Shown here piece after piece: positions 1-7,649 of a stretch of DNA of 15,911 nt. The position numbers and the translations under genes are program-made. The stretch comes from an uncultured Selenomonadaceae bacterium. Its GTDB lineage: Bacteria > Bacillota > Negativicutes > Selenomonadales > Selenomonadaceae. The notes beneath the pieces are model-generated. The model saw only the letters and a program-made list of their open reading frames with translations, was not told the origin of the DNA and did not search any database. Location of the stretch: positions 1-15,911 of the forward strand of contig CAJOQC010000051.1 of the NCBI GenBank assembly GCA_905236785.1, read 5' to 3'. Within the stretch, counting starts at the first letter, position 1. Each line of letters opens with the position of its first letter.

Positions 1-146
1 ATGAGCTGACGAAGGACGAGGCGGACGCGTACATGGCGGAGATTTCGGATTTCGAGCTGGACGAGGCGGCGCTTTCTCGGGCTGCGGGCGGCGGTTGCTA
101 CTCGAACAGCGACAACCATGGGTCGGATCCGTATATGCCCATGTGA
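1..146 (+). CDS. C-terminal part of a double-glycine-leader RiPP/bacteriocin-like precursor peptide (5' end outside window)
   Basis: An open frame runs in from the left edge (first full codon at base 3) and stops at TGA 144-146, giving 47 visible residues. The first 31 look like the end of a RiPP leader: acidic and amphipathic (ELTKDEADAYMAEISDFELD, then EAALSRAAGGG), ending in a small-residue/GG motif of the kind cut by C39-peptidase transporters or similar proteases. What follows is a short core of 16-17 residues, GCYSNSDNHGSDPYMPM, rich in Ser, Asp, Asn and Gly with a single Cys directly after the glycines. This architecture is known for Nif11/NHLP-type and other GG-leader precursors; the modification class cannot be told from this fragment because no maturase or transporter is visible. 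It is the only gene on the plus strand and points away from the rodA operon, converging on it. The start codon and probably a further stretch of leader lie outside the window. An artefactual reading frame is possible but unlikely given the leader pattern. Confidence 0.72.
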   Translation, partial: ELTKDEADAYMAEISDFELDEAALSRAAGGGCYSNSDNHGSDPYMPM

Positions 147-153
147 TTTTTTT
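117..153 (+). terminator. Possible intrinsic terminator at the end of the precursor-peptide gene
   Basis: A 6-bp inverted repeat, CATGGG (117-122) and CCCATG (138-143), encloses the small palindrome CGGATCCG. It is followed by the stop codon and a run of seven T (147-153). The hairpin uses the last codons of the peptide gene. The T-run placement fits a Rho-independent terminator, but the stem is short and the loop long (15 nt), so this is tentative. Confidence 0.35.
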
Positions 154-192
154 GCGGCGGATTTGTTATCATAGGCAGTACCAATTCAAACC

Positions 193-338
193 AAGGAACC
201 TCTAAAAACTCCATTTTTCGTCTGAACCCCTCCGCCCTGCGGGAGGAACAGTCCACTGGACTGTTCCTCCCCTTTCAGGGGAGGTGGCGCGAAGCGCCGG
301 AGGGGTGCTATTTGAAAAAGAGTTTTTAGAGATGCCCT
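193..338. repeat. MITE-like stem-loop repeat, copy 1 (divergent core)
   Basis: The left end AAGGAACCTCTAAAAACT (193-210) is mirrored by the right end AGTTTTTAGAGATGCCCT (321-338), so the shared CTCTAAAAACT/AGTTTTTAGAG forms terminal inverted repeats. Between them is a nest of inverted repeats: outer CCCCTCCG/CGGAGGGG; a 14-bp stem with arms GGGAGGAACAGTCC and GGACTGTTCCTCCC around ACT; CCCC/GGGG around TTTCA; and GGCGC GAA GCGCC. The ends match copies 3 and 4, but the core stem-loops differ from those of copies 2-4. The right end reaches into the rodA stop codon (337-339), so the element directly abuts rodA. It fills most of the 190-bp space between the peptide gene and rodA; bases 147-192 show nothing else recognisable. 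It has no coding capacity. I found no convincing target-site duplication. Confidence 0.75.
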
Positions 339-1446
339 AAAACACCAATTTTTGTCGCTTTAGATTTATGTTCAGAAGCACCGCCACCGCCATTATGTTG
401 GTGGTGAGGGAGCTTACGCCGTAGCTCATCAAGGGAAGGGGTATGCCCGTCACGGGCATTATGCCCATGGTCATGCCCACGTTCACCAACACATGGAAAC
501 CAAGCATACTCGTGATGCCGACGGCCAAGAGCCGCCCGAACATATCGCTTGCGCCCTTGGCAATTTCAACGCCCCGCCACAGCACAACAAGATAAAGCAC
601 CAGCAAAAACGCCGCACCCACAAAGCCCAATTCCTCCCCAACCACGGCGAAAATAAAATCCGTGTGGTTTTCGGGCAAAAAATTCAGTTGGCTCTGCGTC
701 CCCTCAAACAAGCCCTTGCCGAACACCATCCCCGAACCTATGGCAATCTTCGACTGAATTATGTGGTAGCCCGCCCCCAAAGGGTCAACGTTGGGGTCAA
801 TGAAAACCATTATGCGGTTCTTTTGATATTCCTTCAAAAACTGCCACATCACCGGGAGCAACGCCGTGCCGGCGGCGAACAACCCAAAAAGCATTTTAAG
901 ATTGATGCCCGACACAAAAACCATGCCCAAAAATATGGCGATAAACACCAAGGAGGTGCCAAGGTCGGGTTGCTTTAGAACCAACAGGAAAGGCACTGCC
1001 ACATAAAGAGCCACGGGGGCAAGGTCTTTGAGGTTGTTTAGCTTGCCTATTCGCGGCTCTAAAATCCCCGCCAGGGAAACTATCATAATGAGCTTTGAAA
1101 ACTCCGAGGGCTGAATGTGAATTGGACCTATGGCAATCCACCTTTGCGCCCCCAAGGCCGTATGCCCGAAGAGCATGACCGCCAACAGCATGACAAGGTT
1201 AAAAACGTATAATTTATTGCCGTAGCGTTGAAGCAGTTTATAGTCAAAATTCATCAGAAAAAAGACCAAGCCTGCGTTTATAAGGGCAAACATTCCCTGC
1301 CGCTGCACAAACCAGTACCGTTCTTCGCCGGGAGTGTTCACATGGGTCGCGCTGCCGATGATTATTAAGCTCATAATGACTATAAGAGCCGTTGCCCCGA
1401 TAAGGGTAAAATCAATGCGGCGCAAAAAACGTTTGTTTACCGACAT
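337..1446 (-). CDS. rodA: RodA, SEDS-family peptidoglycan glycosyltransferase of the elongasome
   Basis: The product is a 369-residue, very hydrophobic protein with about ten membrane segments, matching the SEDS family (RodA/FtsW/SpoVE). SEDS proteins polymerise lipid II into glycan strands and work with a class B PBP; RodA does so for side-wall growth. Visible family signatures are the QPSEFSK motif (112-118), KQPDLGTS (158-165), the extracellular-loop PENHTDFIFA segment (258-267) with the essential Asp at residue 263, and the C-terminal MPVTGIPLPLMSYG (330-343). Length is normal for RodA and lacks the longer tails common in FtsW. Its neighbours (PBP2 and MreBCD upstream) favour RodA over FtsW. 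The ATG at 1446 overlaps the minE stop as TAATG, implying translational coupling; rodA is the last gene of the operon. Its TAG stop lies in the end of repeat copy 1. Confidence 0.95.
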   Translation of the reverse strand: MSVNKRFLRRIDFTLIGATALIVIMSLIIIGSATHVNTPGEERYWFVQRQGMFALINAGLVFFLMNFDYKLLQRYGNKLYVFNLVMLLAVMLFGHTALGAQRWIAIGPIHIQPSEFSKLIMIVSLAGILEPRIGKLNNLKDLAPVALYVAVPFLLVLKQPDLGTSLVFIAIFLGMVFVSGINLKMLFGLFAAGTALLPVMWQFLKEYQKNRIMVFIDPNVDPLGAGYHIIQSKIAIGSGMVFGKGLFEGTQSQLNFLPENHTDFIFAVVGEELGFVGAAFLLVLYLVVLWRGVEIAKGASDMFGRLLAVGITSMLGFHVLVNVGMTMGIMPVTGIPLPLMSYGVSSLTTNIMAVAVLLNINLKRQKLVF

Positions 1447-1715
1447 TATACTCCACCATGTTTTAGTCGGTTGACGGGGATATTCGCCACCAAGGCCACG
1501 GAGTTTTCGTCGTTGGCCAAGGAAAGTTCCATGTCCTTGCGGTTTATTTCCATATAATTGGAAATGACACGAATAATATCGTCCCGCAAATGTTCCATAA
1601 GCTCCGGGGAAATCCGCGCCCTGTCGTGTATCAGCACCACCTGCAAACGTTCTTTGGCGGTCTGTCGCGACGATTTTTCGTTCTTGCCGAATATTTTCAT
1701 AAGTGCCTCAAGCAT
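1446..1715 (-). CDS. minE: MinE, topological specificity factor of the Min system
   Basis: The product is an 89-residue protein of typical MinE length. The N-terminus (MLEALMKIFG, 1-10) is the short amphipathic membrane-targeting stretch. Residues 20-33 (AKERLQVVLIHDRA) match the anti-MinCD region that contacts MinD and stimulates its ATPase. The C-terminal part (about 36-89) is the topological-specificity/dimerisation domain, with RISPELMEHLRDDIIRVISNYMEI as its helix and SVALVANIPV as its final strand. In species with MinE, it drives pole-to-pole movement of MinCD so that division inhibition is lowest at mid-cell. The gene follows minD by 23 bp and overlaps the rodA start by one base. The presence of MinE, rather than DivIVA-only placement, suggests an oscillating Min system in this organism. 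Confidence 0.95.
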   Translation of the reverse strand: MLEALMKIFGKNEKSSRQTAKERLQVVLIHDRARISPELMEHLRDDIIRVISNYMEINRKDMELSLANDENSVALVANIPVNRLKHGGV

Positions 1716-1738
1716 GAGGAAATGTCACATCCTTTCGG

Positions 1739-2527
1739 TTATAACCCGAAGGCTTTTTTCAGTCTGCCGAAAAATCCTTCCTTGGGGAAGGTCATAAAGG
1801 GCACCTGTTCGCCGAAAATTCGCCTTACAATGTTGCGATAGGCCTGCCCCGCCATGGATTTTTCCATGGTGATGACGGGTTTGCCGTCGTTGGTGGCCTT
1901 TATGACAAGTTCATCGTCCGGCACTTGGCCTATGCACTCAATGGAGAGTAAATCGTTAATGTCCTCCATGTCCAGCATATCGCCCTTTTCCACCATCTGC
2001 GGTCGAATACGGTTTACGATGAGTTTGATGTTGTTTTTGTCGGCGCGCCCAAGTTCGCCGATGATTTTGTCCGCGTCCCGCACCGCCGAAATCTCCGGCA
2101 TGGTGACCACTATGGCGCAGTCGGCGGCGGCTATGGCCGTGGCAAACCCCTGCTCAATGCCCGCCGGGCAATCTATCAAAATATAATCAAACTCCGGGCG
2201 CATCTCTTCGCAGAGCTTAATGAGCTGCTCCGGCCGCACCGCCGACTTATCCTTCACTTGGGACGTGGGCAAAAGGTACAAACTTGAAAACTTTTTATGC
2301 TTCACCAATGCTTTTTTATAGGGTTGGCGGCCTTCCGTCACGTCGATTAAATCATACATGATACGGTTCTCAAGCCCCAAGAGCAAGTCTAAATTTCTAA
2401 GACCCGTGTCAACGTCGATAAGGGCGACTCTTTTGCCGGCTATGGCCAGCCCCGCCCCCAAGTTGGCGGTGGTGGTGGTTTTCCCAACGCCGCCTTTTCC
2501 CGATGTTATTACTATTACTTCGCTCAC
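1739..2527 (-). CDS. minD: MinD, septum-site-determining ATPase
   Basis: The product is a 262-residue P-loop ATPase of the ParA/MinD family. The deviant Walker A motif GKGGVGKTT occupies residues 10-18 (signature Lys11), followed by DVDTGLRNLDLLLGLE (38-53), which is characteristic of MinD. Walker B is in YILIDCPAGIEQGF. The C-terminus FFGRLKKAFGL is an amphipathic membrane-targeting helix with Lys/Arg on one face and Phe/Leu on the other. When bound to ATP, MinD dimerises on the membrane, recruits MinC to block FtsZ assembly away from mid-cell, and is released when MinE stimulates hydrolysis. It lies 30 bp after minC and 23 bp before minE in one transcriptional direction. All key residues seem intact. 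Confidence 0.97.
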   Translation of the reverse strand: MSEVIVITSGKGGVGKTTTTANLGAGLAIAGKRVALIDVDTGLRNLDLLLGLENRIMYDLIDVTEGRQPYKKALVKHKKFSSLYLLPTSQVKDKSAVRPEQLIKLCEEMRPEFDYILIDCPAGIEQGFATAIAAADCAIVVTMPEISAVRDADKIIGELGRADKNNIKLIVNRIRPQMVEKGDMLDMEDINDLLSIECIGQVPDDELVIKATNDGKPVITMEKSMAGQAYRNIVRRIFGEQVPFMTFPKEGFFGRLKKAFGL

Positions 2528-2557
2528 TGTTTTTCCTCGTTTTCTCCGATTATCTTT

Positions 2558-3208
2558 TTATCTTTTTATTGACTCTATAACTATTTGCCCGTCCCGTATC
2601 ATGGCGCGTTCGGCGTTGTCGGATTCTTCCGGCGCGGCGTCGTCCGGGGCGCGGGCGATAAGGTTGGCAATTCTGATTTGCATGGGCATGAGTTTATCGG
2701 CCACAATAAAGGCTTGGGTGTTGCCGTTTGCCCCTGCGTGCACCACGCCGCGGCAAGTCCCCCGAACGTCGATGCTGCCCCCGGCTATTATCTGCGCGCC
2801 GGGGTTTACGTTGCCGCAAATAAGCACGGAACTGTCCGTTCGTATCTCTTGGCCGCCGCGCAAAGTGCGGTTCACCACCACCATTTGCTGAACTTCTTCT
2901 TCATGCTTTTTTTCGACGGCTTTTTGCTTTTCAGCCTGTTTTTTCTCCCGCGCCTTTAGCTCTTGCAACGGATCTGTGGTACGGAAAAGAACGCCATGTT
3001 GCGAAAAAAGTTTTTTCAGCCTGTCGCGGTCGCCCTTGCGGAGGGCGCTGGGCGAAACCTGTATCACCGTGCCGCGAGTGAAAAAGCCCGAGCCGGACTC
3101 CAATTTGCCCCGAATGTCCCGTTCTATGGAGGCAAAATCCGCGCCTTGGGCAAAGTCCAATTTAAGCCCGCTTTTAGAGCCTTTTATTTTTACGATTTCC
3201 TCGCTCAT
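2558..3208 (-). CDS. minC: MinC, septum-formation inhibitor
   Basis: The product is a 216-residue protein with the two-domain MinC plan. Residues 1 to about 80 form the N-terminal FtsZ-inhibiting domain (VKIKGSKSGLKLDF at the start). A Lys/Glu-rich linker spans 82-108. Residues 110-190 form the right-handed beta-helix domain that dimerises and binds MinD, with glycine-rich turns and the family motif RTLRGGQEI (114-122), then GNVNPGAQIIAGGSIDVRGTCRGVVHAGA. A Glu/Asp-rich spacer precedes a terminal strand (IRDGQIVIESIKR). MinC with MinD blocks Z-ring formation at wrong sites. The gene starts 27 bp after the mrdA stop, with an AGGT-type ribosome site about 10 nt before ATG. Length is normal. Confidence 0.93.
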   Translation of the reverse strand: MSEEIVKIKGSKSGLKLDFAQGADFASIERDIRGKLESGSGFFTRGTVIQVSPSALRKGDRDRLKKLFSQHGVLFRTTDPLQELKAREKKQAEKQKAVEKKHEEEVQQMVVVNRTLRGGQEIRTDSSVLICGNVNPGAQIIAGGSIDVRGTCRGVVHAGANGNTQAFIVADKLMPMQIRIANLIARAPDDAAPEESDNAERAMIRDGQIVIESIKR

Positions 3209-3235
3209 GTCTATCTACCTGCTTTTGCTTTTACA

Positions 3236-5029
3236 TTACTGCGCGGCTTTTTGCGCCGCAGGTTGCGGCGGCACAATGTGAAATGCCGCCTCCAAAATTT
3301 TTCTGCCGATAGGCACGGCGGACTGCGAACCGTAGCCGCCCTGCTCCACCACCACGGCAACCACAACATTGGGGTTGTCAAAAGGGCCGTAGGCAACAAA
3401 CCAACCATGGTCGCGGCCGTGGGGGTTTTCCGCCGTGCCGGTCTTGCCGGCTATCTCCACGGGGAAACCGGCGAACACACCCGCCGCCGTGCCGTACTTC
3501 GTCACCTCATGAAGCCCCGCTTGCACAAGTTGTATAATGCTTTTGGCGTAGGGCAATTCCCCCAAAAGCTCCGGCTCGAAAACCTTTATGGTCTTGCCGT
3601 CTTGGGAGGCGATTTTGTTTACAAGATGGGGCTTATACCTCTTGCCGTTTGCGGCAATTTCCCCCATTACCATGGCCGCCTGCAACGGGGTTACAAGGTT
3701 AAACCCTTGGCCTATGGCCGCGTCGAAGGTTTCGGCCAAGTACCATTCTTCTTCAAAAACTTTTTCCTTATAGGCGCGGCTTGCCACCAAGCCTTCGCTT
3801 TCATAGGGCAGGTCGATGCCCGTTTTCTCCCCCAAGCCGAAAATCCGCGAATTTTTTTCCAAAAGATCGATGCCCAAACGGTTGCCCATTTCGTAAAAAT
3901 ACACGTTATCCGAGTGCGCCATGGCCTCTAAGAAGTTAATCCACCCCAAGGCCTCGCCGCCGGCGTTGCCCTTTGGTATCAGCCAATGATGCCCCACGTC
4001 CAAAATTTTCTCCTCCGGCGTTACGCGCCCTTCGGCAAGGGCGGCCGTCCCCGTGACAATCTTAAATGTGGAGCCGGGGGGGTATTCGCCGGTAATGGCC
4101 TTGTTATCCATGGGGTGATAAGGGTTACTATTTATCACGTTCCAATTCTTGCTCGATATGCCCCCCACAAACAAATTCGGGTCAAAGGCCGGCCTGCTGA
4201 CCAAGGCCAAGACTTCGCCGGTTTGGGGGTTCATCACCACAGCCGCCGCCGCATGGGCGTTTATGGCCGCCAGTTGCGCGTCCACGGCTTGTTCTGTGGC
4301 CTCTTGCAAACTTTTGTCAATGGTGAGGTACAAATCTGCGCCGGGGATAGGCTCTTTGCGCCCCAAAATCTCCACGGGCTTGCCGGATACGTCCACTTCC
4401 ACCTGCTCGCCGCCCCCTTCGCCACGAAGGTACGCATCGTAAATTTTTTCAAGGCCGAATTTGCCGATTATGTCGCCGGACTTATAGCCTTCGCTCTTTC
4501 GCCTTTCAAGTTCTTCGTCGCTTATTTCGCTGACATAACCGAAGGCGTGCGCCCCTTCTTCCTTTAGGATATAATTTCGCGCCGGTTGCACTTCTATGAC
4601 CACGCCGGGGTAGCTGTCCTTTTGCTCCTCCAAAATCGTCACGATGTCTTGGGTTACGTCGGTTTTAATCCGTATCGGGTCAAACCCCACATGAGCGTCG
4701 ATTTTTTTGTGGATTTCCTCGGGCTTTATCTTTAGGAGATTAGCCAGTTTTATGATTACGTCCTCGGACACGGGGGCTATAAGAGGCAACAGGGAAACGG
4801 TAAAGCCCGGCCGATTAACCACCAAGGGAGTGCCGAAGCGATCGTAAAAAGTCCCCCGCGGCGCCATGGTGGGGATTATCCGTATACGGTTGCCGTCGGC
4901 AAGTTTGGCGTACTTCTCGCCGTCGTAGACCTGCAAATGGCCGGCTCTTGCTATCAGCACCGCCACCACAAAAATCATGCACCAGCCCAAAACTTTTATG
5001 CGGCCGTAATATTCATCGTCTTCAATCAT
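3236..5029 (-). CDS. mrdA: Penicillin-binding protein 2 (class B transpeptidase, elongasome)
   Basis: The product is a 597-residue class B PBP. A single membrane anchor (about 13-29) follows a short cytoplasmic N-terminus. The non-catalytic pedestal starts with the conserved APRGTFYDRFGTPLV (56-70) and includes PARNYILKEEGAHAFGYVSEI. The transpeptidase domain has all three active-site motifs: PPGSTFK with nucleophile Ser320 and Lys323, SDN (373-375), and KTG (529-531). It cross-links peptidoglycan during side-wall elongation and is paired with RodA, encoded at the end of the same block. A Pro/Ala-rich tail (587-597) closes the protein. The start at 5029 gives a typical N-terminus, but its ribosome site is weak (AAGGA about 14 nt upstream). 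The 144 bp before it, separating it from mreD, carry repeat copy 2. No PASTA or SpoVD-type extra domain is seen. Confidence 0.95.
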   Translation of the reverse strand: MIEDDEYYGRIKVLGWCMIFVVAVLIARAGHLQVYDGEKYAKLADGNRIRIIPTMAPRGTFYDRFGTPLVVNRPGFTVSLLPLIAPVSEDVIIKLANLLKIKPEEIHKKIDAHVGFDPIRIKTDVTQDIVTILEEQKDSYPGVVIEVQPARNYILKEEGAHAFGYVSEISDEELERRKSEGYKSGDIIGKFGLEKIYDAYLRGEGGGEQVEVDVSGKPVEILGRKEPIPGADLYLTIDKSLQEATEQAVDAQLAAINAHAAAAVVMNPQTGEVLALVSRPAFDPNLFVGGISSKNWNVINSNPYHPMDNKAITGEYPPGSTFKIVTGTAALAEGRVTPEEKILDVGHHWLIPKGNAGGEALGWINFLEAMAHSDNVYFYEMGNRLGIDLLEKNSRIFGLGEKTGIDLPYESEGLVASRAYKEKVFEEEWYLAETFDAAIGQGFNLVTPLQAAMVMGEIAANGKRYKPHLVNKIASQDGKTIKVFEPELLGELPYAKSIIQLVQAGLHEVTKYGTAAGVFAGFPVEIAGKTGTAENPHGRDHGWFVAYGPFDNPNVVVAVVVEQGGYGSQSAVPIGRKILEAAFHIVPPQPAAQKAAQ

Positions 5030-5063
5030 GTCTATTAAGAAGTCCTTGCAAACAGATATAAGA

Positions 5064-5165
5064 GCCTCCCTCCGTCAGCCCTGCGGGCTGCCACCTCCCC
5101 AAGAGGGGAGGCTTAAAATCAGCCCTCCTCTTTTATGAGAGCGTCGGCGCAACCGACGGGAGGAT
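5064..5165. repeat. MITE-like stem-loop repeat, copy 2 (core only, inside the mreD-mrdA gap)
   Basis: The core is nearly identical to that of copies 3 and 4: CCTCCGTC, then CAGCCC TGC GGGCTG, CCTCCCC AAGA GGGGAGG, a degenerate third hairpin (CCCTCCTC with a poor partner), and GTCGG CGCAA CCGAC closing into GACGGGAGG. The outer arms CCTCCGTC/GACGGGAGG pair. The CTCTAAAAACT terminal sequence of the other copies is absent on both sides, so this copy is a core-only or end-deleted version. It lies wholly between mreD and mrdA, inside an apparent operon, and would be transcribed as a structured spacer. Confidence 0.72.
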
Positions 5166-5173
5166 GTCAATAA

Positions 5174-5668
5174 TTATTTCGGTTTTTTCACATATTCGTC
5201 AAATTTCATGGTCAATTTGTGGACGGGGTACGCAAACAAAAACTGAAGCACCACCATCTGCGGCAAAACGCTTTTCATGTGCTCGGCTGCGTTCACGTTA
5301 TAACCCATCATCAGCACAAAAGCCAAGGGAATAAGATAATTGGCAAAGGCGGAGAAAAACGCCGCCGACAAGGGCAGGAAAAACTGATCCTTAAAAACCT
5401 GATCGGACAATTTCCCGCACAAAAGCCCCACCGTCATTTTAACAAAGGTGTTTATGCCAAAGAATGTCCCCGACGCCAAGTCCTGCATAAGCCCCAACAA
5501 AAAGCCCGCCAACACGCCGAGCCGCCGCCCTTTCAAAAAGCCGTAAGAGCAGGTGAGCAACAACAAAAGATCGACGGTTATGCCCTTTATTGTCAAAAAA
5601 GTGAAAAGGGAGGTTTGCAAAACGTACAAAGCTGCGGCAAAAGCCGCCCACATTCCCGCTTTTTTCAT
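5174..5668 (-). CDS. mreD: MreD, rod-shape-determining membrane protein
   Basis: The product is a 164-residue, strongly hydrophobic protein with about five membrane segments, the normal size and layout for MreD. Recognisable features are the N-terminal helix with QTSLF, the ITVDLLLLLTCSYGFLKGRRLGVLAGFLLGLMQDLASGTFFGINTF block (GxxxGxxxD(L/S)xSG is typical of MreD), and a C-terminal YPVHKLTMKF. MreD links MreC and the PBP2/RodA synthase in the inner membrane; its biochemical role is less settled than that of its partners. Sequence conservation is low in this family, so the call leans partly on position. Its ATG at 5668 overlaps the mreC stop by four bases (ATGA), indicating translational coupling. 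Confidence 0.9.
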   Translation of the reverse strand: MKKAGMWAAFAAALYVLQTSLFTFLTIKGITVDLLLLLTCSYGFLKGRRLGVLAGFLLGLMQDLASGTFFGINTFVKMTVGLLCGKLSDQVFKDQFFLPLSAAFFSAFANYLIPLAFVLMMGYNVNAAEHMKSVLPQMVVLQFLFAYPVHKLTMKFDEYVKKPK

Positions 5669-6567
5669 TGTGTTTGCTCCGTCCCCGGCGTTTGCGGCGG
5701 CGGTTTCATGGGTTCGGGGGGAGCTTCGCGGGATTTTACTATTATGCCCACGTCCTCCAACTTTTGAAAGTCCACTGCCGTTTCGATAACGCCGTATTTA
5801 AGAAGCCCCCCCGGCTCGTTTTTCACGGCGACCACCTTCCCCACAACAATGCCTTTGGGGAAAATGCCGCCGTAGCCGCTGGTTACGACTATGTCATCCT
5901 CGACAATATCCGCCGTCTTGGGCAAATTCACCATGCGGGGCAAAGAAAAATTTTCAAGGTCGCCCTCCACAATCCCCGCCACCCGGGAGGCGGAGCGTTG
6001 CACCAACGCCCCCACCGACGAACGGGGGTCAAGGATAAGCTGCACCTTTGATGAGTTGGGGTTTGTTTCGCTCACGCGCCCCACCAAGCCTTTTTCCGTC
6101 ACCACGGTCATGTCCTTTTGGATGCCGTCCAAACTGCCGCGATTTACGGTGATCATGCTTGTCCATGTGGCGTTTTCGCGCCCCGTCACCCTTGCCGCCA
6201 CGATGTCAAACTGCACGGCGGCTTGTTTATACCCCAAAAGCGCCCGCAAGCGTTCGTTTTCGGCGGCGTATTCGTTGGCCTGCACGTTTTGCATACGCAG
6301 TTGCTCAACTTCGTTGCGGAGCATTTTGTTTTGTCGGTGAACGGTGGCAATTTCGTATATATTGCCCGTGACGTATTTTATCTGGCTGCCCGTCCACGAC
6401 ACAAACTGCTCAAAGGGCGACAAAACAAAGGACACGGCAGAGGAAGTCACCTGCGGGTCAAAACGCCCCCGCTGGGCAAAAAACACCGCGCAAAAAATGC
6501 TGACAAAGACAAAAACCAACGCCCAAAACTTACGGTTGCCGTTTCTGCCCCTTCTTACTCTGCTCAT
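5665..6567 (-). CDS. mreC: MreC, rod-shape-determining periplasmic/extracytoplasmic scaffold protein
   Basis: The product is a 300-residue protein with a basic N-terminus ([14 protein letters not shown]), one membrane segment (about 14-31), a coiled coil (about 72-110, HRQNKMLRNEVEQLRMQNVQANEYAAENERLRALL), and the paired beta-barrel domain of MreC. Typical motifs are ARVTGRENATWTSMITVNRGSLDGI, VVTEKGLVGRV, LILDPRSSVGALV and VVTSGYGGIFPKGIVVGKV. MreC activates PBP2 and connects it to MreB/MreD. A Pro/Glu/Thr-rich tail (285-300) is likely disordered. The ATG at 6567 shares one base with the mreB stop (TAATG), and the gene's end overlaps mreD by four bases. This supports a tightly coupled mreB-mreC-mreD unit. 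Confidence 0.95.
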   Translation of the reverse strand: MSRVRRGRNGNRKFWALVFVFVSIFCAVFFAQRGRFDPQVTSSAVSFVLSPFEQFVSWTGSQIKYVTGNIYEIATVHRQNKMLRNEVEQLRMQNVQANEYAAENERLRALLGYKQAAVQFDIVAARVTGRENATWTSMITVNRGSLDGIQKDMTVVTEKGLVGRVSETNPNSSKVQLILDPRSSVGALVQRSASRVAGIVEGDLENFSLPRMVNLPKTADIVEDDIVVTSGYGGIFPKGIVVGKVVAVKNEPGGLLKYGVIETAVDFQKLEDVGIIVKSREAPPEPMKPPPQTPGTEQTQ

Positions 6568-7604
6568 TATTGTTTCAACTTCTTATGGGTCATCACTACC
6601 CGTTTTAGGAGATTGAGGTTCTCAAGGGATCTGCCCGTGCCTTCCCCAACGCAGGAGAGGGCGTCTTCCGCCACCAGCACCGGCATGCCCGTTTCATGGG
6701 AGAGGAGTTTATCAAGGTTCTTTAGAAGCGCGCCGCCGCCGGTCATCATGATGCCGTGGTCCATAACGTCCGCCGCAAGTTCCGGCGGCGTTTTTTCAAG
6801 GGTGCTTTTAACTGCGTCGATAATCTTAAAAATCGGCTCGCCCAAGGCTTCTCTTATTTCCTTTGCGCTGATGTTCAAGGTTTTGGGCAGGCCGCTGACG
6901 AGGTCGCGGCCCCTTATGTCCATGCTCCTATCCGTCTCCGGCGCGACAATGGCCGTGCCGATGCTGATTTTTATTTCTTCGGCGGTGCGTTCGCCGATCA
7001 TAAGATTATACATTCTTTTAATGTACTGTTGGATTGACCAATCCATTTCGTCGCCGCCAATCCGTATCGAGCGGCTGGTGACGATGCCCCCCAAGGATAT
7101 GACGGCGATTTCCGTAGTGCCGCCGCCAATGTCCACCACCATGCTGCCCGTGGCCTCCTCAACGGGAAGCCCCGCGCCGATGGCCGCCGCCATGGGTTCT
7201 TCTATTAAATACGCTTCCCTTGCGCCCGCCTGCTGCGCCGCGTCGATAACGGCGCGTTTTTCAACCTCCGTCACGCCGCTGGGGACGCCCACCACCACCC
7301 GGGGGCGGACAAAAGAACGCGAATTCATGGCTTTTTTTATGAAATATTTGAGCATTGCCTGGGTCACGTCAAAATCGGCGATAACGCCGTCCTTCATGGG
7401 GCGAATGGCAACAATGTTGCCCGGGGTGCGCCCTATCATCTGCTTGGCCTCTTCGCCGACGGCCAAAACGTCGCCGCTGTCGCTCTTAATGGCCACCACC
7501 GACGGCTCGCGAAGGACAATGCCCCGCCCTTTGACGTGTACCAAAGTGTTTGCCGTCCCCAAATCTATTCCCATGTCATGGGACAAACCGAATACATCCC
7601 ACAT
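6567..7604 (-). CDS. mreB: MreB, actin-like rod-shape-determining protein
   Basis: The product is a 345-residue actin-fold protein that forms membrane-bound filaments and orients lateral wall synthesis. Visible motifs are the phosphate-1 loop [13 protein letters not shown] near the N-terminus, [15 protein letters not shown], the phosphate-2 loop [24 protein letters not shown], and the adenosine loop [16 protein letters not shown] chose the ATG at 7604 because the product then begins [16 protein letters not shown], as family members do. A GGGAG site (7619-7623) lies 14 nt upstream, which is rather far. An in-frame ATG at 7649 would add 15 residues ([15 protein letters not shown]); its AGAGG site lies in the end of repeat copy 3. 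mreB heads the shape/division block. No clear promoter was recognised between it and dnaJ. Confidence 0.95.
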   Translation of the reverse strand: MWDVFGLSHDMGIDLGTANTLVHVKGRGIVLREPSVVAIKSDSGDVLAVGEEAKQMIGRTPGNIVAIRPMKDGVIADFDVTQAMLKYFIKKAMNSRSFVRPRVVVGVPSGVTEVEKRAVIDAAQQAGAREAYLIEEPMAAAIGAGLPVEEATGSMVVDIGGGTTEIAVISLGGIVTSRSIRIGGDEMDWSIQQYIKRMYNLMIGERTAEEIKISIGTAIVAPETDRSMDIRGRDLVSGLPKTLNISAKEIREALGEPIFKIIDAVKSTLEKTPPELAADVMDHGIMMTGGGALLKNLDKLLSHETGMPVLVAEDALSCVGEGTGRSLENLNLLKRVVMTHKKLKQ

Positions 7605-7649
7605 AATACTGTATATAACTCCCTTCTGTTCGGAAAACTGCGTTGCCAT

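Noticed and set aside
193..338. A CRISPR array or tandem repeat
   Set aside because: The sequence consists of inverted repeats with no regular direct repeat/spacer periodicity and no cas genes in the window.
2963..3931. A 322-codon plus-strand open frame opposite minC and mrdA
   Set aside because: It lies antisense to two well-supported genes, its translation is rich in Arg/His/Phe without domain features, and GC-rich codon use on the minus strand explains it.
7605..7617. A half-site ACTGTAT near the mreB start matching the uvrB palindrome
   Set aside because: Only one arm is present, and a 7-base AT-rich match is expected by chance in this much sequence.
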